A stretch of DNA of 8,101 bases from Bacteroidales bacterium (lineage in GTDB: Bacteria; Bacteroidota; Bacteroidia; Bacteroidales; VadinHA17): contig JABUEV010000089.1 of assembly GCA_013314865.1 (NCBI GenBank), forward strand, positions 1 to 8,101. The letters run 5' to 3'. Positions 1-7,337 of the stretch are shown here, piece by piece (position 1 is the stretch's first letter; every line of letters starts with the position of its first letter). Below the pieces are notes generated by a model, which did not search any database, was not told the origin of the DNA, and worked only from the letters and a program-made list of their open reading frames with translations. A program made the position numbers and the translations under genes.

Positions 1-600
1 GTACATCTGGTAATAAGGAGTTATTCCGAGATATTTCATTTCTGCGCACTTTTCAAAGTACTGAAGTGCTTTCGGGAAATTCTTCGAATTCAAAGCTGCC
101 AGGCCTGCATTGTAGTACATTCCTGTATCAACAACTCCTGCATACTTGTCGCTTTCAGTAATTTTGATCTGGGTTTCAAATGCTTTAAGTGCGCTTTGGA
201 AATCCTGATTCTCAAAATGCTGACTACCCTGGTTATAAAGATCCAGTGCAAGAGAATTATAAATCATATTGGTAATTATTCTTTTCTTCAGCGTACCCTT
301 TGGATCAAGTTCCATGGCTTTTTCATAAGCTTCATATGCTTCTCCGAGCGGATCCTTGCAAAATTCCTTGAATTTTGGATTATCAGTTGAGAAAACAGCC
401 TGGCATAATCTGCCTTTTGCAAAATAGGTGTTTGCCCAGTTTTTTGTTTTCTCGTTTACCATTGCCTGATCAAGGGCTTCTTTGGCTTTATCGAGTGCCC
501 CCTGGTCAATAAAGCTTAGGGCACTGGTAACTTTTCCCTTCTGAGCCATTGCTCCTAATGAGATAATAACAGCTGCTGCAAGCAGAAAAAACTTTTTCAT
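1..600 (-). CDS. Exported tetratricopeptide-repeat protein, C-terminus cut off by window edge
   Basis: The minus strand is open from the ATG at 598-600 to the left edge (200 codons, no stop), so only the N-terminal part is visible. Residues 1-19 form a Sec signal peptide: MKKFF, a hydrophobic stretch LLAAAVIISLG, then AMA before Q20, a likely signal peptidase I site. The absence of a cysteine at that point argues against a lipoprotein. The mature part is a chain of paired helices with TPR-like spacing at about residues 24-49, 55-100, 116-148 and 158-191, including the typical A..AYEKAMELDP and ALKAFETQIKI patterns. TPR proteins serve as binding scaffolds, here probably in the periplasm; the partner cannot be told from sequence. 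It lies 76 bases downstream of gyrA on the same strand but has its own promoter candidate at 657-688. The start has an A-rich leader and no Shine-Dalgarno sequence. The exact function is not recognised. Confidence 0.88.
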   Translation of the reverse strand, partial: MKKFFLLAAAVIISLGAMAQKGKVTSALSFIDQGALDKAKEALDQAMVNEKTKNWANTYFAKGRLCQAVFSTDNPKFKEFCKDPLGEAYEAYEKAMELDPKGTLKKRIITNMIYNSLALDLYNQGSQHFENQDFQSALKAFETQIKITESDKYAGVVDTGMYYNAGLAALNSKNFPKALQYFEKCAEMKYLGITPYYQMY

Positions 601-656
601 GATTATGATTTTTGTGTGTTTAATTTTTCAATAAAGATTTTGAATAAAAAATTTTT

Positions 657-688
657 CAAATTTATAACTTTAGTTGTTAATCTTCAAA
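657..688 (-). promoter_or_regulatory. Bacteroidota-type promoter for the TPR gene
   Basis: Read on the minus strand, TTTG (685-688) is followed after 20 bases by TAAATTTG (657-664). This fits the Bacteroidota housekeeping sigma pattern of a TTTG or TTG -33 element, a spacer of about 19-21, and a TAnnTTTG -7 element. Transcription would begin near 650, leaving a leader of about 50 bases before the TPR start at 600. The -33 element lies in the last sense codons of gyrA and the -7 element just after its stop codon. The match is seen directly; promoter activity is inferred. Confidence 0.6.
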
Positions 689-3202
689 TTCTTTGCCAAT
701 TTCATCAGCAATTTCTTTATTTTCCTTGTCAGTCTCGTCAACTAAATTACCATCATCCTCATTTACAAGAACTTCTGCCACCGATGCAATTGTATCATTT
801 TCCTTAAGACTAATGAGTCTCACTCCTTGTGTGGCACGTCCCATTACACGCAGGGACGATACAGGGCTTCTAAGCACGTTTCCGTACTGTGTAATTATCA
901 TGAGGTCATGGTTGTCAGTCACATCCTTTAGTGCGATCAGCTTACCGGTTTTATCTGTGATATTAATAGTTTTAACACCTTTTCCGCCTCTATTGGTTAT
1001 TCTGTAATCTTCTATTCTGGATCTCTTGCCGTAGCCTTTTTCTGCCACAACAAGCACATCTTTCTCTGCATCCTTAACTGTTATCATGCCAATTACATAA
1101 TCATTGAATTCGTCATCCAGTTTTATTCCACGGACCCCTGATGCGGTTCTGCCCATTGGCCTTACTGTCTTTTCATGAAATCTGATTGCACGTCCTGATT
1201 TCACAGCAAGCATGATATGATGATTGCCGTCGGTAAGCCTTGCTTCAAGAAGTTCATCACCTTCACGGACTGTAATGGCATTTAGTCCGGTTGAACGTGG
1301 CCTTGAATAGGCTTCGAGTGAGGTTTTCTTTATTATTCCCTTTTTTGTGCACAGAACGATATAATTATTATTAATATACTCCGGATCATTAAGGTTTCTG
1401 ACGTGCACAAAAGCTCTCAGGCTGTCATCCTGTTCTATGTTAATAAGGTTCTGGATAGCTCTTCCTTTTGAGGTTCTGGATCCTTCTGGTATGTTATATA
1501 CCTTCAGCCAGTAGCATTTTCCATGCATCGTGAAGAAAAGCATCGTGTTATGCATTGATGCTATATAGATGTGCTCAATGAAATCTTCATCTCTTGTTGA
1601 ACCTCCTTTTCCTCCTGTACCTCCCCTGTTCTGCCTTCTGAACTCTGTAAGAGGTGTTCTTTTAATATACCCGAGATGAGAGATTGTGATAACCATTTCT
1701 TCGTCGGCATAGAAATCTTCCGGATTAAATTCCTCGGCGTTGGGAACTATTTCAGTCCTTCTTTTGTCGCCATATTTCTCTTTAATCTCAGTCAGCTCAT
1801 CCTTGATAATTTTCATCTGAAGGTCTTTGCTTTCAAGAACCTTTTTCAGGTATTCTATCTGCTGAGTTACCTGGTTAAATTCCTCTCTCAGCTTTTCCTG
1901 CTCAAGACCTGTAAGCTGTCTGAGTCTCATTTCCACTATTGCTCTTGCCTGGGTGTCTGAAAGGCTGAACCTTTCCATCAGCCTTTCCCTGGCATTATCC
2001 GGATTTGCGGATGATTTAATTATTGCAATTACCTCGTCAATATTATCACTGGCTATAATAAGACCTTGGAGAATATGAGCTCTTTTTTCAGCCTGATCGA
2101 GCTCAAATTTTGACCTTCTTATAATAATATCATGCCTGTGATGTATGAAGTGTTCAATTAAATCCTTGGTATTTAATATTTTAGGACGACCTTTTACTAA
2201 GGCAATATTGTTTACATTAAAAGTTGTCTGAAGTGAGGTTAGTTTAAAAAGGTTATTGAGAACGACATTTGCAGTAGCATCTTTCTTAAGAATAATAACA
2301 ACGCGCATACCGTTTCTGTCCGACTCATCATTAATATAGGAGATACCCTCAAGTTTCTTTTCGTTGATCAGATCGGCTATTTTGCGGATCATTTCAGCCT
2401 TGTTAACCATGTAAGGCACTTCAGTCACTACAATGCACTCTCTGCCTGAATGCGTATGTTCGACTTCTGTCTTTGCCCTTACAACAATCCTTCCCCTTCC
2501 TGTTTCACAGGCATCAATAATACCCTGCTCGCCATATATTATCCCGCCGGTGGGGAAATCGGGTCCTTTAATATATTTAAGGAGATCCCTGCAGGTCATT
2601 TCAGGGTTGTCAATATAAGCAATAGTTGCATCAATTATCTCCGACAGATTGTGGGGAGGCATATTGGTCGCCATTCCGACTGCAATTCCCGATGTTCCGT
2701 TAACAAGAAGATTGGGTATTCTTGTAGGCAAAACCACCGGTTCTGAAAGGGAATCATCAAAATTTGGCTGAAAATCAACAGTATTCTTTTCAATATCTGA
2801 CAGCATTTCTTCGGCAATCTTTTTCAGTCTTGCCTCGGTATATCTCATTGCTGCAGGGCTGTCGCCATCAATAGATCCGAAATTTCCCTGACCATCCACG
2901 AGCGGATACCTGAGGGACCATTCCTGTGCCATTCTGACCATTGCATCATAAACAGAGGAATCGCCGTGAGGGTGATATTTACCAAGCACCTCTCCCACTA
3001 TTCTGGCTGATTTTTTATATGGTCTGTTTGACAGCACTCCCAGTTCAAGCATCCCGTAAAGCACACGCCTGTGAACCGGTTTAAGCCCATCCCTCACATC
3101 AGGTAATGCCCTTGACACAATGACAGACATCGAATAATCGATGTATGCCGATTTCATTTCTTCTTCGATATTTACCTTAACCACCCTTTCTCTCTCTGAC
3201 AT
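677..3202 (-). CDS. gyrA: DNA gyrase subunit A
   Basis: GyrA is the DNA-cleaving and rejoining subunit of the A2B2 type II topoisomerase that adds negative supercoils using ATP hydrolysed by GyrB. The 841-residue length is normal. The breakage-reunion domain covers about residues 8-500. The catalytic tyrosine is Y121 in AAMRYTE, next to R120. The quinolone-determining region reads [10 protein letters not shown], with S82 and D86 at the places of E. coli S83 and D87, the susceptible wild-type pattern. [13 protein letters not shown] at 168-180 is also typical. The C-terminal DNA-wrapping propeller (about 503-812) begins with a GyrA box, [10 protein letters not shown] at 524-533, longer than the E. 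coli QRRGGKG; its presence favours GyrA over ParC. Repeated blade signatures follow ([39 protein letters not shown]). Residues 814-841 are an acidic tail. The ATG at 3202 is chosen because the alignable N-terminus starts there; no Shine-Dalgarno sequence precedes it. gyrB is not adjacent. It is transcribed away from clpC. Confidence 0.98.
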   Translation of the reverse strand: MSERERVVKVNIEEEMKSAYIDYSMSVIVSRALPDVRDGLKPVHRRVLYGMLELGVLSNRPYKKSARIVGEVLGKYHPHGDSSVYDAMVRMAQEWSLRYPLVDGQGNFGSIDGDSPAAMRYTEARLKKIAEEMLSDIEKNTVDFQPNFDDSLSEPVVLPTRIPNLLVNGTSGIAVGMATNMPPHNLSEIIDATIAYIDNPEMTCRDLLKYIKGPDFPTGGIIYGEQGIIDACETGRGRIVVRAKTEVEHTHSGRECIVVTEVPYMVNKAEMIRKIADLINEKKLEGISYINDESDRNGMRVVIILKKDATANVVLNNLFKLTSLQTTFNVNNIALVKGRPKILNTKDLIEHFIHHRHDIIIRRSKFELDQAEKRAHILQGLIIASDNIDEVIAIIKSSANPDNARERLMERFSLSDTQARAIVEMRLRQLTGLEQEKLREEFNQVTQQIEYLKKVLESKDLQMKIIKDELTEIKEKYGDKRRTEIVPNAEEFNPEDFYADEEMVITISHLGYIKRTPLTEFRRQNRGGTGGKGGSTRDEDFIEHIYIASMHNTMLFFTMHGKCYWLKVYNIPEGSRTSKGRAIQNLINIEQDDSLRAFVHVRNLNDPEYINNNYIVLCTKKGIIKKTSLEAYSRPRSTGLNAITVREGDELLEARLTDGNHHIMLAVKSGRAIRFHEKTVRPMGRTASGVRGIKLDDEFNDYVIGMITVKDAEKDVLVVAEKGYGKRSRIEDYRITNRGGKGVKTINITDKTGKLIALKDVTDNHDLMIITQYGNVLRSPVSSLRVMGRATQGVRLISLKENDTIASVAEVLVNEDDGNLVDETDKENKEIADEIGKEFED

Positions 3203-3352
3203 ATCTTTTGCTTTTACCGGGGACGCAGAAGCAGTCCCGATTAATTATCAGGCTACGAAATTAGTCAATATTTGAATATTTATTGGCGTTATATAAGGTG
3301 AATTTTTAACACATATTGTTTATAAAAGGGCATGAAAATTGCCATTTACATA

Positions 3353-3377
3353 TTGATTATAAATTAATTTTGATTAT
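3353..3377 (+). repeat. Tandem pair TTGATTAT upstream of clpC
   Basis: Exact copies of TTGATTAT lie at 3353-3360 and 3370-3377, 17 bases start to start. The second ends 22 bases before the clpC -7 element, about where an activator or the upstream edge of RNA polymerase would sit. The first overlaps the middle ACATATTG copy by three bases. In such AT-rich DNA chance is a fair alternative. Confidence 0.35.
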
Positions 3378-3399
3378 TCATTTAGCGGTAATTTTGTCG

Positions 3400-3407
3400 T
3401 AACTTTG
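3400..3407 (+). promoter_or_regulatory. -7 element of the clpC promoter
   Basis: TAACTTTG fits the Bacteroidota -7 consensus TAnnTTTG exactly. Transcription would start near 3412-3414, giving a leader of about 37-39 bases to the clpC ATG. No TTG lies 19-21 bases upstream (the stretch there reads TTATTCA), so the -33 element is poor and the promoter may depend on an activator or be only moderately strong. Confidence 0.5.
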
Positions 3408-3450
3408 CCTGACATATTGACCCGTTAATATTATTAGAAATTATTACGAA

Positions 3451-5985
3451 ATGGATTCACAGTTTTCACAAAGGGTAAAGGATATACTGGCATACAGCAA
3501 GGAAGAGGCCATAAGGCTTGGCAACAGCCATATAAGCCCTGAGCACCTCTTTCTTGGCATTTTGCGTGAAGGTGAGGGTGTTGCAGTGGAAATACTTCTT
3601 AACCAGGGTGTTGATCTTCTGATGCTCAAAGGGTCATTGGAAAAGAGTATAAAAGTCGAAAGCCCTGTGCCTGTTGCAGATCAGGAGGTTATTCCGCTTC
3701 TCAGGAGCACTGAAAGGATATTAAAACTGGTTTATCTGGAAGCAAAAGCATTGAAGAGCAGTACAATTGAATCAGAACATCTTTTACTGGCCATATTAAA
3801 AGACGAAAATGCCCTGGTAACAAGATTTTTGTCAGAGATGGACGTTGACTATCACACTGTAAGAAGAATCGTTGAGTCGGGGTCTACGTCTGCCAAAGCC
3901 GATTTTCCGAGGGACGAAGAAGATGAAGGTCAGGCACCGTACGGATTGCCTGGCAAGGGACCCTCATCCTCTTCTTCAAAGCCATCATCCGACACACCAG
4001 TCCTTGACAATTTTGGCATTGATCTTACCAAGGCTGCAGAAGAAGGGCGTCTTGATCCCGTTGTAGGAAGGGAACGTGAAATTGAACGACTTGCCCAGAT
4101 TCTGTCAAGAAGAAAAAAGAATAATCCCGTTCTGATCGGTGAACCTGGTGTCGGCAAATCAGCAATTGCCGAAGGTCTTGCACTAAGGATTATTAAAAAG
4201 AATGTGTCAAGAGTCCTGTTCAACAAACGGGTAGTCGCACTCGACCTTGCATCAATTGTGGCCGGAACCAAATACAGGGGACAGTTTGAGGAAAGAATGA
4301 AAGCTATTCTGAATGAACTTTCCAAAAATGACAACATTATTCTTTTCATCGATGAAATTCACATTATAGTCGGCGCCGGAGGAGCAACGGGTTCACTGGA
4401 TGCGGCAAACATGCTTAAGCCCGCTCTGGCAAGGGGCGAAATACAATGCATAGGTGCAACCACACTTGATGAATACAGGCAACATATTGAAAAAGACGGG
4501 GCTCTCGAAAGAAGATTCCAGAAAGTTATGGTTGAGCCAACCTCCATTGAAGAAACGATACACATTCTTCAGAATATTAAGGAGAGGTATGAGGAGCACC
4601 ATAATGTTACCTATACCGATGAAGCAATTGAAGCCTGTGTTAAACTGACTAACAGATATATAACCGACAGGCACCTCCCTGATAAGGCAATTGATGCACT
4701 CGATGAATCAGGCTCAAGGGTTCATATTTCCAACATAGTTGTTCCTGAAAAAATCCTGAATCTTGAAAAACAGCTTGATGAAACAAAGAAGGAAAAGATG
4801 ATGGCTGTAAAGAATCAGAATTTTGAAAAGGCCGCAAGTTTCCGTGACCGTGAGAAGGATCTTATGGACATGATTGAAATCGAAAAGAAAAAATGGGAGA
4901 AGGAACTTGCAATGAACCGTGAAATAGTTGATGCTGAAAAGGTTGCGGAAGTAGTTGCAATGATGACCGGCGTGCCTGTGCAGAGAATTGCCCAGACAGA
5001 GGGTACAAGGCTTTTGAAAATGGCTGATGAACTCAGAGGAAGTGTTATTGGACAGGATGAAGCAATCGCCAAGGTTGTAAAAGCAATACAGCGCAACAGA
5101 GCCGGACTGAAAGATCCCAACAAGCCAATTGGCACTTTTATATTTCTAGGCCCGACAGGAGTCGGAAAAACACAACTGGCTAAAGTGCTGGCAAAATTCC
5201 TTTTTGACACTACTGATAATCTTATCAGGATTGACATGAGCGAGTACATGGAAAAATTTTCCGTTTCAAGACTTGTTGGGGCACCTCCGGGATACGTAGG
5301 CTATGAGGAGGGCGGACAACTGACTGAAAAAGTGAGACGTAAACCTTATTCTGTTGTCCTGCTTGATGAAATAGAAAAAGCACACCCGGATGTATTCCAT
5401 ATTCTGCTCCAGGTTCTCGATGAAGGACAACTTACCGACAGCCTGGGCCGGCGTGTGGATTTTAAAAATACCATAGTCATACTTACATCTAATATCGGAA
5501 CAAGGCAGATATCTGAGTTCGGCCATGGAATCGGCTTTGAAACAGCTGCAAAAAGGGCCACAAGAGACGAGCAAACCAAAAGCATACTTCAGAAAGCTCT
5601 GCAGAAAACATTTGCACCTGAATTTCTGAATAGGATCGACGATATCATTATCTTCAATTCTCTCGGAAGAGAAGAAATTAATAAAATCATTGATCTTGAG
5701 CTCAGAGGACTTTATGACAGGGTTAAATCTCTCGGCTATCAGTTGAAGATATCAACTGCTGCCAGGGACTTTATTGCAGACAAGGGATTTGATGCCAACT
5801 TTGGAGCCAGACCTCTGAAACGTGCAATTCAGAAATATCTAGAAGACCCAATGGCAGAGGTGCTGATAAAATCTGACCTGAAAGAGGGAGATACAATAAT
5901 TGTCGGATTCAACAAAGCAAAATCCGAGATAAAAATTAAGATTCAGAAAAAGAAAGAAATTCAGGCATCTCCTTCAGCTTCATAA
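3451..5985 (+). CDS. clpC: ATP-dependent Clp protease ATP-binding subunit ClpC
   Basis: ClpC is a cytoplasmic hexameric AAA+ unfoldase that feeds damaged or tagged proteins into the ClpP peptidase. At 844 residues it has normal length. Two Clp N repeats cover about 1-70 and 75-145. A low-complexity linker follows (146-190, acidic then serine-rich). ATPase domain 1 has Walker A GEPGVGKS (230-237), Walker B LFIDE with D301 and E302, and the ERRF arginines R354-R355. The middle domain (about 435-490) contains a UVR-type coiled coil, which marks ClpC rather than ClpA or the longer-armed ClpB. ATPase domain 2 has Walker A GPTGVGKT (567-574), Walker B LLDE with D639 and E640, and FLNRID (726-730). 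An IGF tripeptide at 694-696 lies where the ClpP-docking loop is expected, so it probably works with ClpP rather than as a disaggregase. The ATG at 3451 has an A-rich leader and no Shine-Dalgarno sequence. The 3' end overlaps rimO by 25 bases. No clpP, clpS or mcsAB gene is nearby. Confidence 0.96.
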   Translation: MDSQFSQRVKDILAYSKEEAIRLGNSHISPEHLFLGILREGEGVAVEILLNQGVDLLMLKGSLEKSIKVESPVPVADQEVIPLLRSTERILKLVYLEAKALKSSTIESEHLLLAILKDENALVTRFLSEMDVDYHTVRRIVESGSTSAKADFPRDEEDEGQAPYGLPGKGPSSSSSKPSSDTPVLDNFGIDLTKAAEEGRLDPVVGREREIERLAQILSRRKKNNPVLIGEPGVGKSAIAEGLALRIIKKNVSRVLFNKRVVALDLASIVAGTKYRGQFEERMKAILNELSKNDNIILFIDEIHIIVGAGGATGSLDAANMLKPALARGEIQCIGATTLDEYRQHIEKDGALERRFQKVMVEPTSIEETIHILQNIKERYEEHHNVTYTDEAIEACVKLTNRYITDRHLPDKAIDALDESGSRVHISNIVVPEKILNLEKQLDETKKEKMMAVKNQNFEKAASFRDREKDLMDMIEIEKKKWEKELAMNREIVDAEKVAEVVAMMTGVPVQRIAQTEGTRLLKMADELRGSVIGQDEAIAKVVKAIQRNRAGLKDPNKPIGTFIFLGPTGVGKTQLAKVLAKFLFDTTDNLIRIDMSEYMEKFSVSRLVGAPPGYVGYEEGGQLTEKVRRKPYSVVLLDEIEKAHPDVFHILLQVLDEGQLTDSLGRRVDFKNTIVILTSNIGTRQISEFGHGIGFETAAKRATRDEQTKSILQKALQKTFAPEFLNRIDDIIIFNSLGREEINKIIDLELRGLYDRVKSLGYQLKISTAARDFIADKGFDANFGARPLKRAIQKYLEDPMAEVLIKSDLKEGDTIIVGFNKAKSEIKIKIQKKKEIQASPSAS

Positions 5986-7280
5986 GACGGGTACTCTCCA
6001 AAAAGGTCAAATTCAGTTGAATCTGTTATCCTGATGTCATAAAACTGACCGGGAATAAGTGAATGTTTGGCATCTGTCAGTATTTCCTGATCGATTTCAG
6101 GACTGTCATATTCACTGCGGCCGATAAAATAACTGCCTTCTCTCCTGTCAATTATGGTCTTCAGCAATTTTCCCTCAAGATTTCTGTTCTTTTCAGCTGA
6201 AATTGACTGCTGAATCTCCATAAGTGATGACACTCTTTCTTTTTTCTTTCTGTCTGAAATGCTGTCGGTATAATTATTATATGAATAGGTGCCCTCTTCG
6301 TGAGAATATGCAAATACACCCAGCCGGTCGAACCGGAAATCAGCAATGAAATCGGCAAGCTCCCTGAATTCCTTTTCAGTTTCACCCGGATGCCCCGTTA
6401 TAATAGTTGTGCGGATTACCGCATCCGGTAATTGTTCCCTTATTGTATAAAGCAATTTCTCAGTCTCTTTCCTGCCGTGTGATCTCCTCATAAGTCTCAG
6501 GAGACGATCCGAAATATGCTGAATGGGTATATCTATATACTTGCATATCCGTGAATTATCCTTTATTAACTGAAGTAATTCTTCAGGAAAATTAGCCGGA
6601 TATAAATAATGAAGTCTGATCCATTCAAAACCATCAATCTTAAGCAGTTTACTTACAAGGTTTGGAAGCTCTTGTTTTCTGGTGATGTCCAGGCCGTAAT
6701 AACTCAGGTCCTGTGCAACCAGAATCAGTTCCTTCACGCCTTTTTCAGAAAGGATTTTAGCTTCTTCAATTATTTCCTCCATCGGGCGTGAGACATATTT
6801 GCCCCTGATCAAAGGAATGGAGCAGAAAGAACAAGTACGGTCACATCCCTCCGAAATCTTGAGGTATGCATAATGAGAAGGCCCGGTCAATTCCCGTTCA
6901 AGACATGAGTCCTTGTCATATTTAATGCCAAGCTCATTCAGAACTTCAATATTATAGTCTACTCCGAAAAACTTTGTAACCTCAGGAATTTCAGCCTCCA
7001 GGATATCCTTATATCTTTCAGAAAGGCATCCTACAACATACAGTTTTTGTAATTTACCTGATTCTCTGGCTTTTACAGCATTAAGAATTGTGTTTATGCT
7101 TTCTTCACGTGCGTCATGGATGAAGCCACAGGTATTGATAATAACAAATTCTGAATTAATTTCCGGCGGATCATGAACGACTTTAAATCCACCTGTTTCA
7201 ATCTGTTTAATTAGTTTTTCAGAATCAACCAGATTTTTTGGGCACCCTAGTGTTATTATACTGACAGATTTCTTTTTCAT
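5961..7280 (-). CDS. rimO: Ribosomal protein S12 methylthiotransferase RimO
   Basis: RimO is a radical-SAM enzyme with two [4Fe-4S] clusters that adds a methylthio group to the beta carbon of a conserved aspartate of ribosomal protein S12 (D89 in E. coli). The 439-residue length is normal. The N-terminal UPF0004 domain has TLGCPKNLVDSE (10-21), the RimO form of the motif; MiaB has a GCQMN-type sequence there. Its cluster cysteines are C13, C51 and C85. The radical-SAM cluster motif is CDRTCSFC with C146, C150 and C153. A C-terminal TRAM domain (about 363-430), which contacts the substrate, includes the usual SPEID stretch at 393-397. The ATG at 7280 lies directly before the conserved N-terminus and lacks a Shine-Dalgarno sequence. 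It follows ftsY by 57 bases on the same strand without a terminator or good promoter between them, so co-transcription is likely. MtaB and MiaB paralogues are less likely because of the N-terminal signature. Confidence 0.96.
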   Translation of the reverse strand: MKKKSVSIITLGCPKNLVDSEKLIKQIETGGFKVVHDPPEINSEFVIINTCGFIHDAREESINTILNAVKARESGKLQKLYVVGCLSERYKDILEAEIPEVTKFFGVDYNIEVLNELGIKYDKDSCLERELTGPSHYAYLKISEGCDRTCSFCSIPLIRGKYVSRPMEEIIEEAKILSEKGVKELILVAQDLSYYGLDITRKQELPNLVSKLLKIDGFEWIRLHYLYPANFPEELLQLIKDNSRICKYIDIPIQHISDRLLRLMRRSHGRKETEKLLYTIREQLPDAVIRTTIITGHPGETEKEFRELADFIADFRFDRLGVFAYSHEEGTYSYNNYTDSISDRKKKERVSSLMEIQQSISAEKNRNLEGKLLKTIIDRREGSYFIGRSEYDSPEIDQEILTDAKHSLIPGQFYDIRITDSTEFDLFGEYPSYEAEGDA

Positions 7281-7337
7281 TTCAACTTATGGAGGGTGCT
7301 ATTACAATGCAGGAAATATAAATGACTTAAAGAGATT

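Larger units (their letters stand above)
3311..3419 (+). repeat. Three copies of the octamer ACATATTG
   Basis: Exact copies lie at 3311-3318, 3348-3355 and 3412-3419, all in the same orientation, spaced 37 and 64 bases start to start. The first sits in a 13-base imperfect dyad, AACACATATTGTT (3308-3320). The third falls at or just after the expected clpC transcription start. That the copies are there is certain; a role as a binding site is conjecture. Confidence 0.5.
3203..3450. promoter_or_regulatory. Divergent gyrA-clpC promoter region
   Basis: This 248-base gap, strongly AT-rich over most of its length, separates the divergent starts of gyrA and clpC and must hold the promoters of both, unless transcripts start farther away. 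The clpC side has a clear -7 element at 3400-3407. On the gyrA side the best candidate is TAATTTCG on the minus strand at 3256-3263, one mismatch from TAnnTTTG and without a -33 TTG at the usual distance, so it is weak. The gap also holds three copies of ACATATTG and a tandem pair of TTGATTAT. I saw no CIRCE-like or CtsR-like operator and no convincing open reading frame. Confidence 0.7.

Noticed and set aside
196..390. A 64-codon plus-strand open frame at the left end
   Set aside because: It is antisense to the TPR gene, which has a signal peptide and repeat pattern and clearly owns this stretch.
693..2746. Plus-strand open frames of up to about 104 codons opposite gyrA
   Set aside because: All lie opposite conserved GyrA coding sequence, and none shows a promoter, recognisable start context or known motif.
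3266..3285. Apparent dyad CAATA...TATTG upstream of gyrA
   Set aside because: Only the outer five bases pair; the inner part does not match and the stretch is almost wholly A/T, so chance explains it.
3930..5585. Several antisense open frames of 60-144 codons opposite clpC
   Set aside because: They lie within a fully conserved ClpC reading frame, show no recognisable domain and have compositions typical of reverse-strand shadows.
6011..6022. Possible terminator hairpin ATTCAGTTGAAT near the clpC-rimO junction
   Set aside because: The stem has five pairs with a two-base loop, lacks a following T run, and lies in the rimO TRAM-coding region.
7281..7337. Separate promoter for rimO in the ftsY-rimO gap
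   Set aside because: The best -7 match, TATATTTC, misses the final G and has no TTG at the right distance, so co-transcription with ftsY is the simpler reading.
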